A stretch of 42,261 nucleotides of DNA, taken from positions 1 to 42,261 of the forward strand of contig NZ_VFUZ01000039.1 of assembly GCF_006658505.1 (NCBI RefSeq), given 5' to 3'. The notes below the pieces were generated by a model, which saw only the letters and a list, made by a program, of their open reading frames with translations, did no database searches and was not told the origin of the DNA. This stretch comes from Mesorhizobium sp. B2-4-15. Its GTDB lineage: Bacteria; Pseudomonadota; Alphaproteobacteria; Rhizobiales; Rhizobiaceae. Each line of letters starts with the position of its first letter. Positions within the stretch are counted from its first letter, which is position 1. Shown one piece after another: positions 1 to 8,760 of the stretch. Position numbers and translations under genes: made by a program.

Positions 1-50
1 CCCCCCCGCCCACTGGCGCCGGCCGTCCAGCATCGTGACTTAAGCACAGG

Positions 51-440
51 ATGCGCCTCAAGGCGGCGGCAGGAATGCCCGATTGTTCGACTGCAATGAC
101 GAGAGGCCTAATCTATCGGCACCCTCAGATTTACGATAACTTGTCTGTCGATGGCTTCGTCTGTGAGGACGTCGAATTGCCCCGAGTTGCCACTGGGTTC
201 GTGGTTGTTCCGCCTCGCATTTGCGGGAACGTCAACGCTCGATTCGTTGCGGATCTGGAACGCGATCTGCGGGCCACGATGCCTCACTACCGCTTCAAGG
301 TAGTCGTCAATCATGTCGGGCGACAGGACGATGACTTTTTTGTTGAGCCGAATGGCCAAGTCAGCGATCGAAGCATTCTCGAAACGTTGGCTGGTGTGAT
401 GGCCCCGTATCTGCACGGCGGCCCCGTCCACCTTCACTGA
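51..440 (+). CDS. Hypothetical protein, unrecognised
   Basis: An open frame of 129 codons with in-frame ATGs at 51, 75 and 96; none has a strong ribosome binding site. The translation has mixed hydrophobic and charged segments and looks like a small soluble protein, but I recognise no family. A frame of similar length (108-437) is open on the opposite strand, so the coding strand is uncertain. I prefer plus because its C-terminal half (around FFVEPNGQVSDRSILETL) reads like ordinary folded protein. No signal peptide or membrane segment is visible. It is not linked to the genes downstream. Confidence 0.35.
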   Translation: MRLKAAAGMPDCSTAMTRGLIYRHPQIYDNLSVDGFVCEDVELPRVATGFVVVPPRICGNVNARFVADLERDLRATMPHYRFKVVVNHVGRQDDDFFVEPNGQVSDRSILETLAGVMAPYLHGGPVHLH

Positions 441-558
441 CGAAGTGGGCCCAATTAGGCCGCGTAACGCTGCCCACCTAACGGTTTGTTTGTGCCAGAG
501 ATATGCGGATCAGTGAATTCGGAGTAAATTCCGAATCGGCGAGGTGCGGAAACTCACG

Positions 559-738
559 ATGGGAAAGTTAAAAAAGGCCAAGCGAACTGTTGGCGTCCCC
601 ACTTCGGGGTCGCCCGAAGTGATTACCGAAGCAAGCTATTTCGCTCGTAAGTGTGGCCTCACAATTGAAGAAGCTCTGGCCCTGATCCTGCAGTCGGGCA
701 AGGCGGACAAAAAACAGAAGTCATCACCTCGCAAATGA
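559..738 (+). CDS. DUF3606-like small protein
   Basis: A 59-residue protein starting MGKLKKAKRT. I chose the ATG at 559 over the in-frame GTG at 544 because a purine-rich GGAAA lies upstream and the lysine-rich start resembles small DUF3606 proteins of rhizobia. The core (EASYFARKCGLTIEEALALI) matches the family pattern YFARKHGIS..QA..LI, a predicted helix-turn-helix-like fold of unknown function. The tail is lysine-rich, so nucleic acid contact is possible but unproven. A second, broken DUF3606-like tail lies about 330 bp downstream. Confidence 0.5.
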   Translation: MGKLKKAKRTVGVPTSGSPEVITEASYFARKCGLTIEEALALILQSGKADKKQKSSPRK

Positions 739-740
739 AG

Positions 741-1069
741 AAAGCGCCGCCAGCCGGAGCCGTGCGGATTGATGAGCAATCACAGTGGTCAGCTCGCCGA
801 GGCGGAAAACACGACGCTCCCCAAAAGACCTTGTCTTTGATTGGTTGTCGCGCTGTCGATCGCGTGGCATGTTATGGAATGTCTTCAGATCCACCCACGC
901 GCGATCGCGTTGATGCCGGCGGAACTGCTGACCCCCAGCTTGCGCTGCACTCCGCGACCGACCTTTACGGCGAGCACGCCGCGACCGCAGTGGGCTGAAA
1001 TAGTTCCGAAAGGGAAATGTCGCCCGCTGCAACGAAGCGGCCGATGGCACGTTGCGGATCTCGCACAGG
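741..1069. other. Region without a recognisable gene
   Basis: Between the DUF3606-like gene and the DUF3606-like remnant. Open frames exist on both strands, but none has a convincing start, ribosome binding site or recognisable motif. Probably decayed accessory DNA. Confidence 0.4.
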
Positions 1070-1186
1070 AGGAACAAAGATGGCAAGGTGGGCATCATTC
1101 CGCAGCAGGTGAGGGACCTGATCGAGAAGCACGGAAACAGCCGCGAGGTTCTGGAGCGAGAGGCGAAGAAGCTGAACGGCCGATGA
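1070..1186 (+). pseudogene. DUF3606-like C-terminal remnant
   Basis: Reading from 1070 to the TGA at 1184-1186 gives a segment containing QVRDLIEKHGNSREVLEREA, which matches the usual DUF3606 tail (QVRDLI.KHG..RE.L...A..L). The N-terminal half normally present (the YFA.KHGIS core) is missing and there is no ATG in frame; only a GTG at 1088 could start it. I read it as a truncated paralogue of the gene at 559-738. A very short real protein starting at the GTG cannot be excluded. Confidence 0.4.
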
Positions 1187-1364
1187 CGAAGCTACCCGAC
1201 ATTGAGCCGCCTACCGCTGGCGTCCTGCATCGTGGTGAACCGGCCAACGATGGGCACGATCACTTCTACACCTGGGCCATGTGCGGGCAGCGGGTAGACA
1301 TGAGCACCTGCGGCAAGTCATGTGGCACAAACAGCCAAGCCCGCTAGAGATAGATAGCTGAAAA

Positions 1365-1592
1365 TTGCAGGATCTGACCCCGCACCATTGCCGAATAGCA
1401 CGAGGACTATTGAAATGGCCGCAAGTGCGGCTCGCCGCTAAATGCAGTCTCAGCGAGGGGACCATTCGTGATTTCGAGAGCGGCCGAAGAATCTTGCGCA
1501 AAGAGAAGATCGCAGCAATCCGACAAGCGCTTGAACTGGCCGGGGTGGTCTTCACGTCGCAAGGCCCGTCAATGACCGCTCAATCGGGTTGA
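1365..1592 (+). CDS. XRE-like helix-turn-helix protein
   Basis: A 75-residue protein resembling the short XRE-family regulators of rhizobia, where the typical pattern is (I/L)TP.QCR.AR.LL.WSQ..LA..S.VS..TIRDFE.GRR. Here LTPHHCRIARGLLKW is followed by LAAKCSLSEGTIRDFESGRR (residues about 26-45), a clear helix-turn-helix, then a helix ending in an LELAGVVF-type strand, typical of this group. The only start is the TTG at 1365, directly after an in-frame stop, so the N-terminus may be slightly eroded. Likely a DNA-binding regulator; target unknown. Confidence 0.55.
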   Translation: MQDLTPHHCRIARGLLKWPQVRLAAKCSLSEGTIRDFESGRRILRKEKIAAIRQALELAGVVFTSQGPSMTAQSG

Positions 1593-1672
1593 GGCAGGTG
1601 ATATCGGCCTCAATGAAATGTTAATTCGGTTGGCTGTGCATTCCCGCTGAATAAGCGTGCGGCGCCCCGCGT

Positions 1673-1804
1673 CTACGGTTTCGGGCGATCCTCTGCCATC
1701 ACGTTGTAGAGCACAAGGCACGCCAATAGCGAGACGAGTCCGCCTAAGAGATCGTTCCCGCTCAACCCGGGAAAATATACGAAATCAAGCGCCAGCACGG
1801 CCAT
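1673..1804 (-). CDS. Possible 43-residue membrane peptide
   Basis: A short frame on the minus strand starting at an ATG (1804-1802) preceded by AAGGGG about nine bases upstream and ending in TAG. The product has one long hydrophobic stretch (around LLGGLVSLLACLVLYNVM) followed by a charged tail ending in EDRPKP, which looks like a single-span membrane peptide. I recognise no family; it could also be the C-terminal remnant of a larger membrane protein. Confidence 0.3.
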   Translation of the reverse strand: MAVLALDFVYFPGLSGNDLLGGLVSLLACLVLYNVMAEDRPKP

Positions 1805-2280
1805 CGCTCTGCCCCTTGGCAAATCTACCCGGATAACCGTTAGAATGCTCTAATGTTCCGCTCCCGGTAACGGCACTTCGGGACTCTGCGTCGAGACGGA
1901 CGCATTCTGCTATTGGGAGCTGGGGGACGTGGACAAATCTTGTTACGACAGTCGGTCGGACCAATGGCGCAAGCGCGCTGGCGCCAGGCATCGCCGCGCC
2001 CTCCGAATTCTGACATTCCAGCCGATCTCGCGAGCGCGCGTAGTTCAGCTGGAGGTGTCAAACAGAAAGTTCGAAAAGCTTCCAGGAACCCCAGTCGATG
2101 GCCAGTTGTAGAACCGCCTGACGACTGCTTTTGGCCAGAAATGAACTGGCAGCTTCTGGCGTCCGAAAAGCGACAACGGACATGCCGCCTGATGGCGCCA
2201 AAGGTGTCCGACTGACCTATAGCCGACTTTGGTCCTCGGTTCGCCTTTCGATAGTCATGTCGTTTGGCAAGGATCACTTC
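1805..2280. other. Gene-poor region with a dispersed 32-bp repeat
   Basis: No convincing complete gene. Positions 2063-2094 are repeated at 15627-15658 with one mismatch. Read on the minus strand, both copies encode LGFLEAFRTF followed by a similar LRAL motif, so they look like remnants of the same coding sequence or of a dispersed repeat. The rest of the interval shows no recognisable features. Confidence 0.4.
2063..2094 (-). repeat. Dispersed 32-bp repeat, copy 1
   Basis: Matches 15627-15658 in 31 of 32 positions and includes TTCGAA and AAGCTT. On the minus strand it reads LGFLEAFRTF in a frame that continues with LRAL, as does copy 2. Confidence 0.6.
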
Positions 2281-2988
2281 TCAGCTGGCGATGACCGGCA
2301 TCGTGGTAATTGTGCCCTTTGGCTGCTCGCCGAGGGCAAAGACAGCGCTGGCCTCGCTGACTATGGAAACGTGGTCCTTGGCGGCAGCGCCGGCTGCCAC
2401 GCCATCACCGCGCAGGATCGCGCTGACGATCGCGTCGTGTTCCTTCCAGGATTTGGTCAGCCGGCCGTCAAGCCGGAATTGCGCCCGCCGGAACGGCGCC
2501 AAGCGGCTGCGCGTCATGACGGTGAGCTCGAAGACGTGCGTGCTGTGGGCGCCGCGATACAGGCGTGAATGGAACTCGGTGTTGAAATATTCGTAGTCCT
2601 CTTCGGCGCCAAGGCGAACCAGCCGGGCCGATGCCTGATGCTCGATTTCCAACGCGCGGCGTTCGCCGGCGCTCATGCGCTCGGCGGAAAATCGGGCACA
2701 GATTCCTTCCAGTTCAGCCATGCTTTCAAACATCGATGCAAGATGTTCCTGGGTGACCACGGCGACTATCGCGCCACGGTTCGGCCGCCTCTCGACCAAT
2801 CCCATCGCGCTTAGATGGCCGAGTGCTTCGCGCACTGGCGTGCGTGACACATCGAAGCGCGCGGCGAGCGATGCCTCGTCCAGCTTCTCGCCAGGACGCA
2901 GCACGCCGGTGACGATGCGGTCGCCGATCGCCCTCACCATCTGATCGACGGTCGTTCCCGACCTGAGCAAGCTGCGCTTTCCCGACAC
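2281..2988 (-). CDS. GntR-family (FCD domain) transcriptional regulator of the biuret operon
   Basis: A 235-residue regulator. The open frame extends further upstream, but I start at the GTG at 2988 because GGGAGAG sits just before it and the upstream translation looks non-coding. Residues about 13-80 form the GntR winged helix-turn-helix (LAARFDVSRTPVREALGHL is the recognition segment, followed by the GLVERRPNRGA wing). The rest is a helical FCD ligand-binding domain with the YFNTEFHSRLY metal/ligand motif. It is divergent from the operon starting at 3282, so it most likely controls that operon and itself, sensing a pathway compound such as biuret or allophanate (inference). Confidence 0.85.
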   Translation of the reverse strand: MSGKRSLLRSGTTVDQMVRAIGDRIVTGVLRPGEKLDEASLAARFDVSRTPVREALGHLSAMGLVERRPNRGAIVAVVTQEHLASMFESMAELEGICARFSAERMSAGERRALEIEHQASARLVRLGAEEDYEYFNTEFHSRLYRGAHSTHVFELTVMTRSRLAPFRRAQFRLDGRLTKSWKEHDAIVSAILRGDGVAAGAAAKDHVSIVSEASAVFALGEQPKGTITTMPVIAS

Positions 2989-3123
2989 GTTCTCTCCCGT
3001 ACAGTCTTTTTGCGTGGCCGAAACGGCCCAACCCAGCAGGCCCAGCCGCTGTTTCGACTCGCCACTTGCTCCTCTATGCCTATATTTTAATCCGTTTGTC
3101 AAATAGCGTACGTAATAGGCAGC

Positions 3124-3228
3124 AAGTGTATGCAATTGCTGGGACTTTGTGCAGCGCACGCCGCTATGATTGTTGAATCTATTAGATAATCTGGAATCCT
3201 CAAGCTGGCACGGAGATTGCATACACTT
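3124..3228. promoter_or_regulatory. Control region with a 13-bp inverted repeat pair
   Basis: The divergent intergenic region contains AAGTGTATGCAAT at 3124-3136 and its exact reverse complement ATTGCATACACTT at 3216-3228. Centres are 92 bp apart. The core TGTATGCAAT resembles sites bound by FCD-type GntR proteins, so these are candidate operators for the adjacent regulator. A GATAAT at 3185-3190 could be a -10 element for the rightward operon, which would put the second site just downstream of transcription start, but I see no clear -35. Confidence 0.5.
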
Positions 3229-3281
3229 TCTTAGCGAGGTGTTAACAGGCTCCCGAAGAGCCTCACAGAGGGAACATTCAG

Positions 3282-4409
3282 ATGACCGACAGATTCATGC
3301 TGACGCGCCGCGACTTGCTCAAGACCACCGCCACCGGTGTGGCGGCTCTCGGTCTCTCCAACGCATTGCCCATGAGCCGTGCCTTTGCCGCGGCCGCCAC
3401 TGTCGGCTTCATCTATGTCGGCCCGAAGGACGACTATGGCTACAACCAGGCGCATGCTGAAGGTGCTGCCGCGCTGAAAGGTATCGAAGGCATTTCCGTC
3501 GTCGAAGAGGAAAACGTCCCCGAGACGGTCGATGTCCAGAAGACGATGGAATCGATGATCAATCTCGACGGCGCCGCGCTGATCTTCCCGACCTCGTTCG
3601 GCTATTTCGACCCTCATATGCTCGCCATGTGCGCGAAATTCCCCGACGTGCAGTTCCGCCATTGCGGCGGCATGTGGGACAAGGCCAAGCACCCGATGAA
3701 CGCCGGCTCCTATTTTGGTTACATCGGCATGGGCCAGTATCTCAATGGCGTCGTGGCCGGCCACACCACCAAGTCGAAGAAGCTCGGCTTCGTCGCCGCC
3801 AAACCGATCCCGCAGGTGCTGCTCAACATCAACTCGTTCCTGATCGGCGCGCGCTCGGTCGACCCCACCATCACCTGCCAGGTTATATTCACCGGCGAAT
3901 GGTCGCTGGCGGTCAAGGAGGCGGAGGCCACCAATGCGCTGGTCGACCAGGGCATCGACGTCGTCACCTGCCATGTCGACAGCCCGAAGGTGGTGGTCGA
4001 GACGGCCGCCGGCCGCGGCGCCTTCGTCTGCGGCTACCACGCCAACCAGAGCCCTCTGGCACCGGAAAAATACCTCACCGGCGCGGAGTGGAACTGGGCC
4101 AAGGTCTACAAGATGTTCGTCGATGACTTCGTCGCCGGCAAGCCGCTGCCCAACTTCACCCGCGGTGGCCTCGCCGACGGCTTCGTCAAGATGAGCCCGC
4201 TCGGCCCCGCGGTCGGCGAGCCGGCGCGCAAGCAGTTCGACGCCACGCTGGCGGAAATGATGAAGGGCGGCTTCGCCGTCATCAAGGGGCCGCTGAAGAG
4301 CAACAAGGGCGCCGTCGTCGCCACCGAAGGCCAGGCCTTCCCCGAGACCGCCATCGAACTCGAAAGCATGGACTACCTGGTCGACGGGGTCGTCGGCTCC
4401 ACCGCTTGA
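3282..4409 (+). CDS. BMP-family ABC transporter substrate-binding protein
   Basis: A 375-residue exported binding protein, first gene of the operon. The ATG follows a GAGGGAAC ribosome binding site. The N-terminus carries a twin-arginine signal (TRRDLLKTTATG, then a hydrophobic stretch and AFAAAA cleavage region). The mature protein starts VGFIYVGPKDDYGYNQAHAEG, the hallmark of the BMP/Med/PnrA family, which otherwise mostly bind nucleosides; later ITCQVIFTGEW and the VDQGIDVVTCHVDSP stretch fit the fold. Family membership is clear, the ligand is not: the neighbours (biuret and allophanate hydrolases) make biuret or a related ureido compound the best inference. Confidence 0.88.
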   Translation: MTDRFMLTRRDLLKTTATGVAALGLSNALPMSRAFAAAATVGFIYVGPKDDYGYNQAHAEGAAALKGIEGISVVEEENVPETVDVQKTMESMINLDGAALIFPTSFGYFDPHMLAMCAKFPDVQFRHCGGMWDKAKHPMNAGSYFGYIGMGQYLNGVVAGHTTKSKKLGFVAAKPIPQVLLNINSFLIGARSVDPTITCQVIFTGEWSLAVKEAEATNALVDQGIDVVTCHVDSPKVVVETAAGRGAFVCGYHANQSPLAPEKYLTGAEWNWAKVYKMFVDDFVAGKPLPNFTRGGLADGFVKMSPLGPAVGEPARKQFDATLAEMMKGGFAVIKGPLKSNKGAVVATEGQAFPETAIELESMDYLVDGVVGSTA

Positions 4410-4432
4410 TCCGGCAGGACGGAGACGGGGCC

Positions 4433-5572
4433 ATGGCAGAGACGGTCAGCAACGCGGACGTGCCGATGTTCGGCGTCAGGGGTTATCCGGCGGCGCTCGA
4501 ACGGGTCGCCAGACGGGCCGAGGCCTTCGTCATTCCGGTCGCCGCGCTGATCGTCGGCATGGCCATCTTCAGCCTGTTCATCCTGGCTGTCGGCAAGTCG
4601 CCGCTGCAGCTCTATGAAGTGATGTGGCGCGGCGGCTTCGGCTCCTGGTTCTCCATCCAGAACTCGCTGTCTCGCGCCGCCCCCTTGCTGCTCGCTGCGC
4701 TCTGCGTGGCGCTGCCGGCGCGGCTCGGCCTCGTTGTCATCGGCGGCGAGGGTGCGATCGTGCTCGGCGGTGTCGCGGCGGCCGCGGCCGCCATGGCGTT
4801 TAATGGCGCGCCGTCGTTCATCGTCATTCTCGTCATGGGCGTGGCGGGCATGGCCGCCGGCGGCATCTGGATCGGTGCCGTCGGCGCGCTGCGCCATTAC
4901 CGCGCCGTCAACGAGACCATCTCCAGCCTGCTGATGGCCTATATCGCCATTGCCCTGATGAACCAGTTGGTCGAAGGGCCGTTGCGCGATCCGGCCTCGC
5001 TCAACAAGCCGTCGACACAGCCGCTGGCGGAGGCTTACCGCATCGGCAACATTCCTGGCATGGAGGTGCATTGGGGTATCGTCGTCGGCATCGTCGCCTG
5101 CGTGCTGTCCTGGGTGCTGATCGAGAAGACCCGCTGGGGGTTTGCCGCCCGCATCGCGGGCGGCAACGTCAAGGCCGCCCAGGTGCAGGGGCTTGCCGTC
5201 GGGCCGCTGATCGTCGGATTCACAGCGCTGGCCGGCGGCTTCGCCGGTGTCGCCGGCATGCTCGAAGTCGCCGCCGTGCAGGGTAGCGCCAACGCCTCGC
5301 TCGCTGCCGGCTACGGCTATACAGGCATTCTCGTCGCGTTCCTCGCCCGCCACAATCCGCTCGCAATCATCCCGGTCGCTTTCCTGCTCGGCGGCATCGA
5401 GGCCTCCGGCGGACTGATCCAGCGGCGCATGGACCTGCCCGACGCCACCGTGCTGGTGCTGCAAGGCATGCTGTTTATCGTCATCCTGTTCAGCGAGACC
5501 TTCTACGGTCGCTTCAAGGCATTCAATCCGGATCTCTGGAAGAGGTCCGATCACTTGAAGAGGATCGCCTGA
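4433..5572 (+). CDS. ABC transporter permease (BMP/nucleoside type), subunit 1
   Basis: A 379-residue inner-membrane permease of the BPD_transp_2 family (NupB-like). I start at the ATG at 4433 (MAETVSNADVPMFG) with GGAG upstream, rather than the TTG at 4406 that overlaps the previous stop. Around eight to ten hydrophobic segments follow, starting at about residue 40 (IPVAALIVGMAIFSLFIL), and the GGEGAIVLGGV and NETISSLLMAYIA motifs are typical. It would pair with the next gene to form the channel. It ends in TGATG, sharing one base with the next start, so the two are translationally coupled. Confidence 0.88.
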   Translation: MAETVSNADVPMFGVRGYPAALERVARRAEAFVIPVAALIVGMAIFSLFILAVGKSPLQLYEVMWRGGFGSWFSIQNSLSRAAPLLLAALCVALPARLGLVVIGGEGAIVLGGVAAAAAAMAFNGAPSFIVILVMGVAGMAAGGIWIGAVGALRHYRAVNETISSLLMAYIAIALMNQLVEGPLRDPASLNKPSTQPLAEAYRIGNIPGMEVHWGIVVGIVACVLSWVLIEKTRWGFAARIAGGNVKAAQVQGLAVGPLIVGFTALAGGFAGVAGMLEVAAVQGSANASLAAGYGYTGILVAFLARHNPLAIIPVAFLLGGIEASGGLIQRRMDLPDATVLVLQGMLFIVILFSETFYGRFKAFNPDLWKRSDHLKRIA

Positions 5573-6498
5573 TGGACCCGACCGACATCGGCCTCTGGGG
5601 CGTCCCGCTCGCCATCCTCGGCGGCGCCATCCGCGTTTCGACGCCCTTCATTTTCGTTTCGCTGGGCGAAGCCATCACCGAGCGCTCGGGCCGGATCAAC
5701 CTTGGCCTCGAAGGCACGCTGGTGTTCGGCGCCATGACCGCCTATGCGATCGCGGTGATATCAGGCTCGCCATGGCTCGGCCTGTTCGCGGCGGCAGCCG
5801 CCGGCTCCTTTTTCGGCCTGTTCCACGGCTGGATCTGCAAATTTCCCAAGGTCAACGACATCGCGATCGGCATAGCGCTGATGCTGTTCGGCTCCGGCCT
5901 CGCCTTCTTCTTCGGCAAGCCGTTCATCCAGCCCAAGGCACCCAGTTTACCGGCGATCCCCTTCGGCGGCTGGTCCGATATTCCACAGGTGCAGGCCGCA
6001 CTCGACGTCAACGTGCTGTTCCTGATCGGGGCGGTGCTGTCGGCCGTGCTGTGGTGGGCCTTCCGCAACACGCGCGCCGGCCTGATTGTGCGTGTGGTCG
6101 GCGACAGTTCCGACGCGGCACGCGCCATGGGTCTCAACCCTGACACCGTGTGCCTGCTCGCCACTGGCGTCGGCGGCGCGTTCGCCGGCATCGGCGGCGC
6201 CTATCTCTCCCTCTACTATCCCGGCAGCTGGACCGAGCGCATTTCCTCCGGACAAGGGCTGATGGCGGTGGCGCTGGTTATCTTCGCGCGCTGGAACCCG
6301 CTCGGCTGCTTTGCCGCCGCATTGCTGTTTGGCGGCGCTGGAGCGCTCGGGCCGGCGCTGCAGTCGGTCGGCGTCACGCAAGGCTACTACCTGTTCTACG
6401 CCGCCCCTTACATCCTCACGCTCGTCATCATGATCGCCACCTCCTCACCGGGCCGCTCGCTGGCCGGCGCGCCCGGCGAGCTGTCAATCACCAAATGA
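5572..6498 (+). CDS. ABC transporter permease (BMP/nucleoside type), subunit 2
   Basis: A 308-residue permease of the BPD_transp_2 family (NupC-like), overlapping the previous gene by one base. The segment FIFVSLGEAITERSGRINLG near residue 25 is the conserved signature of this subunit, followed by EGTLVFGAMTAYA; later GLNPDTVCLLATGVGGAFAG and SSGQGLMAVALVIFARWNP match the cytoplasmic coupling region and the last membrane segments. Together with the permease before it and the ATPase at 7231 it completes the importer. Nothing is truncated. Confidence 0.88.
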   Translation: MDPTDIGLWGVPLAILGGAIRVSTPFIFVSLGEAITERSGRINLGLEGTLVFGAMTAYAIAVISGSPWLGLFAAAAAGSFFGLFHGWICKFPKVNDIAIGIALMLFGSGLAFFFGKPFIQPKAPSLPAIPFGGWSDIPQVQAALDVNVLFLIGAVLSAVLWWAFRNTRAGLIVRVVGDSSDAARAMGLNPDTVCLLATGVGGAFAGIGGAYLSLYYPGSWTERISSGQGLMAVALVIFARWNPLGCFAAALLFGGAGALGPALQSVGVTQGYYLFYAAPYILTLVIMIATSSPGRSLAGAPGELSITK

Positions 6499-6516
6499 GA
6501 TGACTGGAGTTTCCGC

Positions 6517-7218
6517 ATGAACGCCAGAGCCGAATTCGCCCAGCACTACATTGATGCCGACCCCTATCCGTGGCCGTACAATGGCGATCTGAGGCCCGAC
6601 AACACGGCGTTGATGATCATCGATATGCAGACGGATTTCTGCGGGCCTGGCGGTTATGTCGACCATATGGGCTACGACCTGTCGCTGGTGCGGGCGCCGA
6701 TCGAACCGATCAAGGCTGTGCTGTCGGCGATGCGAGCCAAGGGCTACACCATCATTCATACGCGCGAAGGCCATCGTCCCGATCTTGCCGACCTGCCGGC
6801 CAACAAGCGCTGGCGTTCGCGCCGCATCAATGCCGGCATCGGCGATCCCGGCCCGTGCGGGCGCATCCTGGTGCGCGGCGAGCCGGGCTGGGACATCATC
6901 CCCGATCTCTACCCCATCGAAGGCGAGCCGATCATCGACAAGCCGGGAAAGGGTTCGTTCTGCGCCACCGACCTGGAATTGATCCTCAACCGACGCGGCA
7001 TCCAGAACATCGTGCTTACCGGCATCACCACGGATGTCTGCGTGCACACCACGATGCGCGAAGCCAATGACCGTGGCTTCGAGTGCGTCATGCTGGAGGA
7101 CTGCTGCGGCGCCACCGACTACGGCAACCATCTGGCGGCCATCAAGATGATCACGATGCAGGGCGGCGTGTTCGGCGCGGTGTCGAATTCGAAAGCCTTC
7201 GCCGCGCAACTGCCATGA
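6517..7218 (+). CDS. biuH: Biuret hydrolase (cysteine hydrolase, isochorismatase-like)
   Basis: A 233-residue cytosolic cysteine hydrolase that should cleave biuret to allophanate and ammonia (EC 3.5.1.84). The sequence is recognisably like the biuret hydrolase of Rhizobium leguminosarum: HYIDADPYPWPYNG at the start, IIDMQTDFCGPGGYVDHMGY, then GITTDVCVHTTMREANDRG. The catalytic triad falls at D36, K142 and C175, the same numbering I recall for the characterised enzyme. RBS TGGAG lies before the ATG. It sits between transporter genes and upstream of allophanate hydrolase, which supports the assignment. The main alternative, ureidoacrylate hydrolase RutB, is less likely because no rut genes are present. 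Confidence 0.85.
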   Translation: MNARAEFAQHYIDADPYPWPYNGDLRPDNTALMIIDMQTDFCGPGGYVDHMGYDLSLVRAPIEPIKAVLSAMRAKGYTIIHTREGHRPDLADLPANKRWRSRRINAGIGDPGPCGRILVRGEPGWDIIPDLYPIEGEPIIDKPGKGSFCATDLELILNRRGIQNIVLTGITTDVCVHTTMREANDRGFECVMLEDCCGATDYGNHLAAIKMITMQGGVFGAVSNSKAFAAQLP

Positions 7219-7230
7219 TGGGACTCAGCC

Positions 7231-8760
7231 ATGAGTGAGGGCGACAAAAAAGCGGTTGGCGTCGAGACGATCGGCATGACGATGCGCTTCGGTGGCTTCA
7301 CCGCCCTCGACACCGTGTCGATCAAGGTGCCGGCGGGGTCGTTCCATGCGCTGCTCGGCGAAAACGGCGCCGGCAAGTCGACGCTGGTGAAATGCATGAT
7401 GGGTTTCTATCACCCGACCGCGGGCGACATCCTGGTCGAGGGGCGCGAAGTATCTGTCACCAGCCCGCGCGATGCCTCGGCGTTCGGCCTCGGCATGGTC
7501 TACCAGCATTTCACGCTGGTGCCTTCGTTGACGGGCGCGGAAAACCTGGTCATTTCTCGCGAGAAGGTTCCCGGGATCATCGACTGGCGGCAGGAGCGCG
7601 CCGACCTCGCCGATTTCATGCAGCGCATGCCGTTCAAGCTGCCGCTCGACGTGAAAGTGGCCGAGCTTGCCGCCGGCGAGAAGCAGAAGCTCGAAATCGT
7701 CAAGCAGCTCTATCTCGGCCGTAACTTCCTCGTGCTCGATGAGCCGACTTCGGTGCTGACGCCGGGCGAAGCACAGGAAGTGCTTGGCCTGGTGCGCGGC
7801 ATGACCAAGGCCGGCGATCTGACCGTGCTGATGATCTCGCACAAATTCCACGAGGTGACCGCGTTCGCCGACGATGTCAGCGTGCTGCGCAAGGGCAAGC
7901 TGACCGGCACCGGTAGGGTCGCCGACCTCGATCACAAGGCGATGGCGGGGATGATGATCGGCGACCAGCCGATCACCGCGCTCGACAGCCGCGCGCTAAC
8001 AAAGCCGGACGCGGACCTCGTGCTCAAGGTGACTTCGCTGAAGGCGCCGGACCGCACCGGGCTGAAATCGATCCGCATCGACGATCTCGGGGTGCGCTCC
8101 GGCGAAATTGTCGGTATTGCCGGCATCTCCGGCAATGGTCAAAAGGAGTTCCTCGAAGTGCTGGCCGGGCAGCGTGCGCGCGACGGCGGCGCGGTGCTGG
8201 TCAAGGGCTCGCCCTACGCGTCGAGCCGTACCGAGGCGCGAACGCTGAATGTACGTCTCATTCCAGAGGAGCCGCTGAAGAACGCCTGCGCGCCGAGGAT
8301 GACGGTGGCCGAGAACATCGCCTTTCGCACCTTCGACATCGATGGCAACGGCAAGCCGGTGAACTGGATCAACACCAGTGGCATCAAGAGCTTCGCTGCG
8401 AGCCTGGTCGAGCAGTTCAAGGTCAAGACAGCGTCGCTGGCTTCACCGATCTCGTCGCTCTCCGGTGGCAATGTCCAGCGTGCGGTGCTCGCCCGCGAAC
8501 TCACTGGCGAGGTCGATCTGCTGATCGTTTCGAACCCTTGCTTCGGCCTCGATTTTTCCGCCGTGGCTGAAATCCGGGCGCGGATCATGCGCGCGCGAAA
8601 TTCCGGTGCCGCGGTGCTTTTGATGTCGGAGGATCTCGACGAACTGCTCGAACTATCCGACCGCATCTTCGTCATGTCGGACGGCGCGCTGGTCTACGAA
8701 ACACCGATCGCGCAAGCCAGCGTCCAGACGATCGGCGAGCATATGGCGGGACATCACTGA
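7231..8760 (+). CDS. ABC transporter ATP-binding protein, two-domain (BMP/nucleoside type)
   Basis: A 509-residue ATPase with two fused ABC domains, the usual form for importers of this class (NupA/RbsA type). Domain 1 has Walker A GENGAGKST (residues 43-51), a diverged signature ELAAGEKQK and Walker B LVLDEPTS. Domain 2 has the degenerate P-loop ISGNGQKEF normal for this family and an LSGGNVQRA signature. It would energise the permeases encoded upstream. Its placement between the two cysteine hydrolase genes shows that uptake and degradation form one transcription unit. Its stop shares one base with the next ATG (TGATG). Confidence 0.9.
   Translation: MSEGDKKAVGVETIGMTMRFGGFTALDTVSIKVPAGSFHALLGENGAGKSTLVKCMMGFYHPTAGDILVEGREVSVTSPRDASAFGLGMVYQHFTLVPSLTGAENLVISREKVPGIIDWRQERADLADFMQRMPFKLPLDVKVAELAAGEKQKLEIVKQLYLGRNFLVLDEPTSVLTPGEAQEVLGLVRGMTKAGDLTVLMISHKFHEVTAFADDVSVLRKGKLTGTGRVADLDHKAMAGMMIGDQPITALDSRALTKPDADLVLKVTSLKAPDRTGLKSIRIDDLGVRSGEIVGIAGISGNGQKEFLEVLAGQRARDGGAVLVKGSPYASSRTEARTLNVRLIPEEPLKNACAPRMTVAENIAFRTFDIDGNGKPVNWINTSGIKSFAASLVEQFKVKTASLASPISSLSGGNVQRAVLARELTGEVDLLIVSNPCFGLDFSAVAEIRARIMRARNSGAAVLLMSEDLDELLELSDRIFVMSDGALVYETPIAQASVQTIGEHMAGHH

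Noticed and set aside
3231..4040. A 269-residue frame antisense to the binding protein
   Set aside because: Shadow frame; the plus strand encodes a complete Tat-exported BMP protein.
4373..5554. A 393-residue frame antisense to the first permease
   Set aside because: Gln/His/Asp/Gly-rich shadow of GC-rich coding with no motif or start signal.
6517..7218. Assignment as ureidoacrylate hydrolase (RutB)
   Set aside because: The N-terminal HYIDADPYPWPYNG segment and the D36/K142/C175 numbering fit biuret hydrolase, and allophanate hydrolase rather than rut genes is nearby.
3282..8760. Assignment of the importer as a plain nucleoside transporter
   Set aside because: The family fits, but no nucleoside-metabolising gene is in the operon; a ureido ligand is the better inference and nucleosides remain an alternative.
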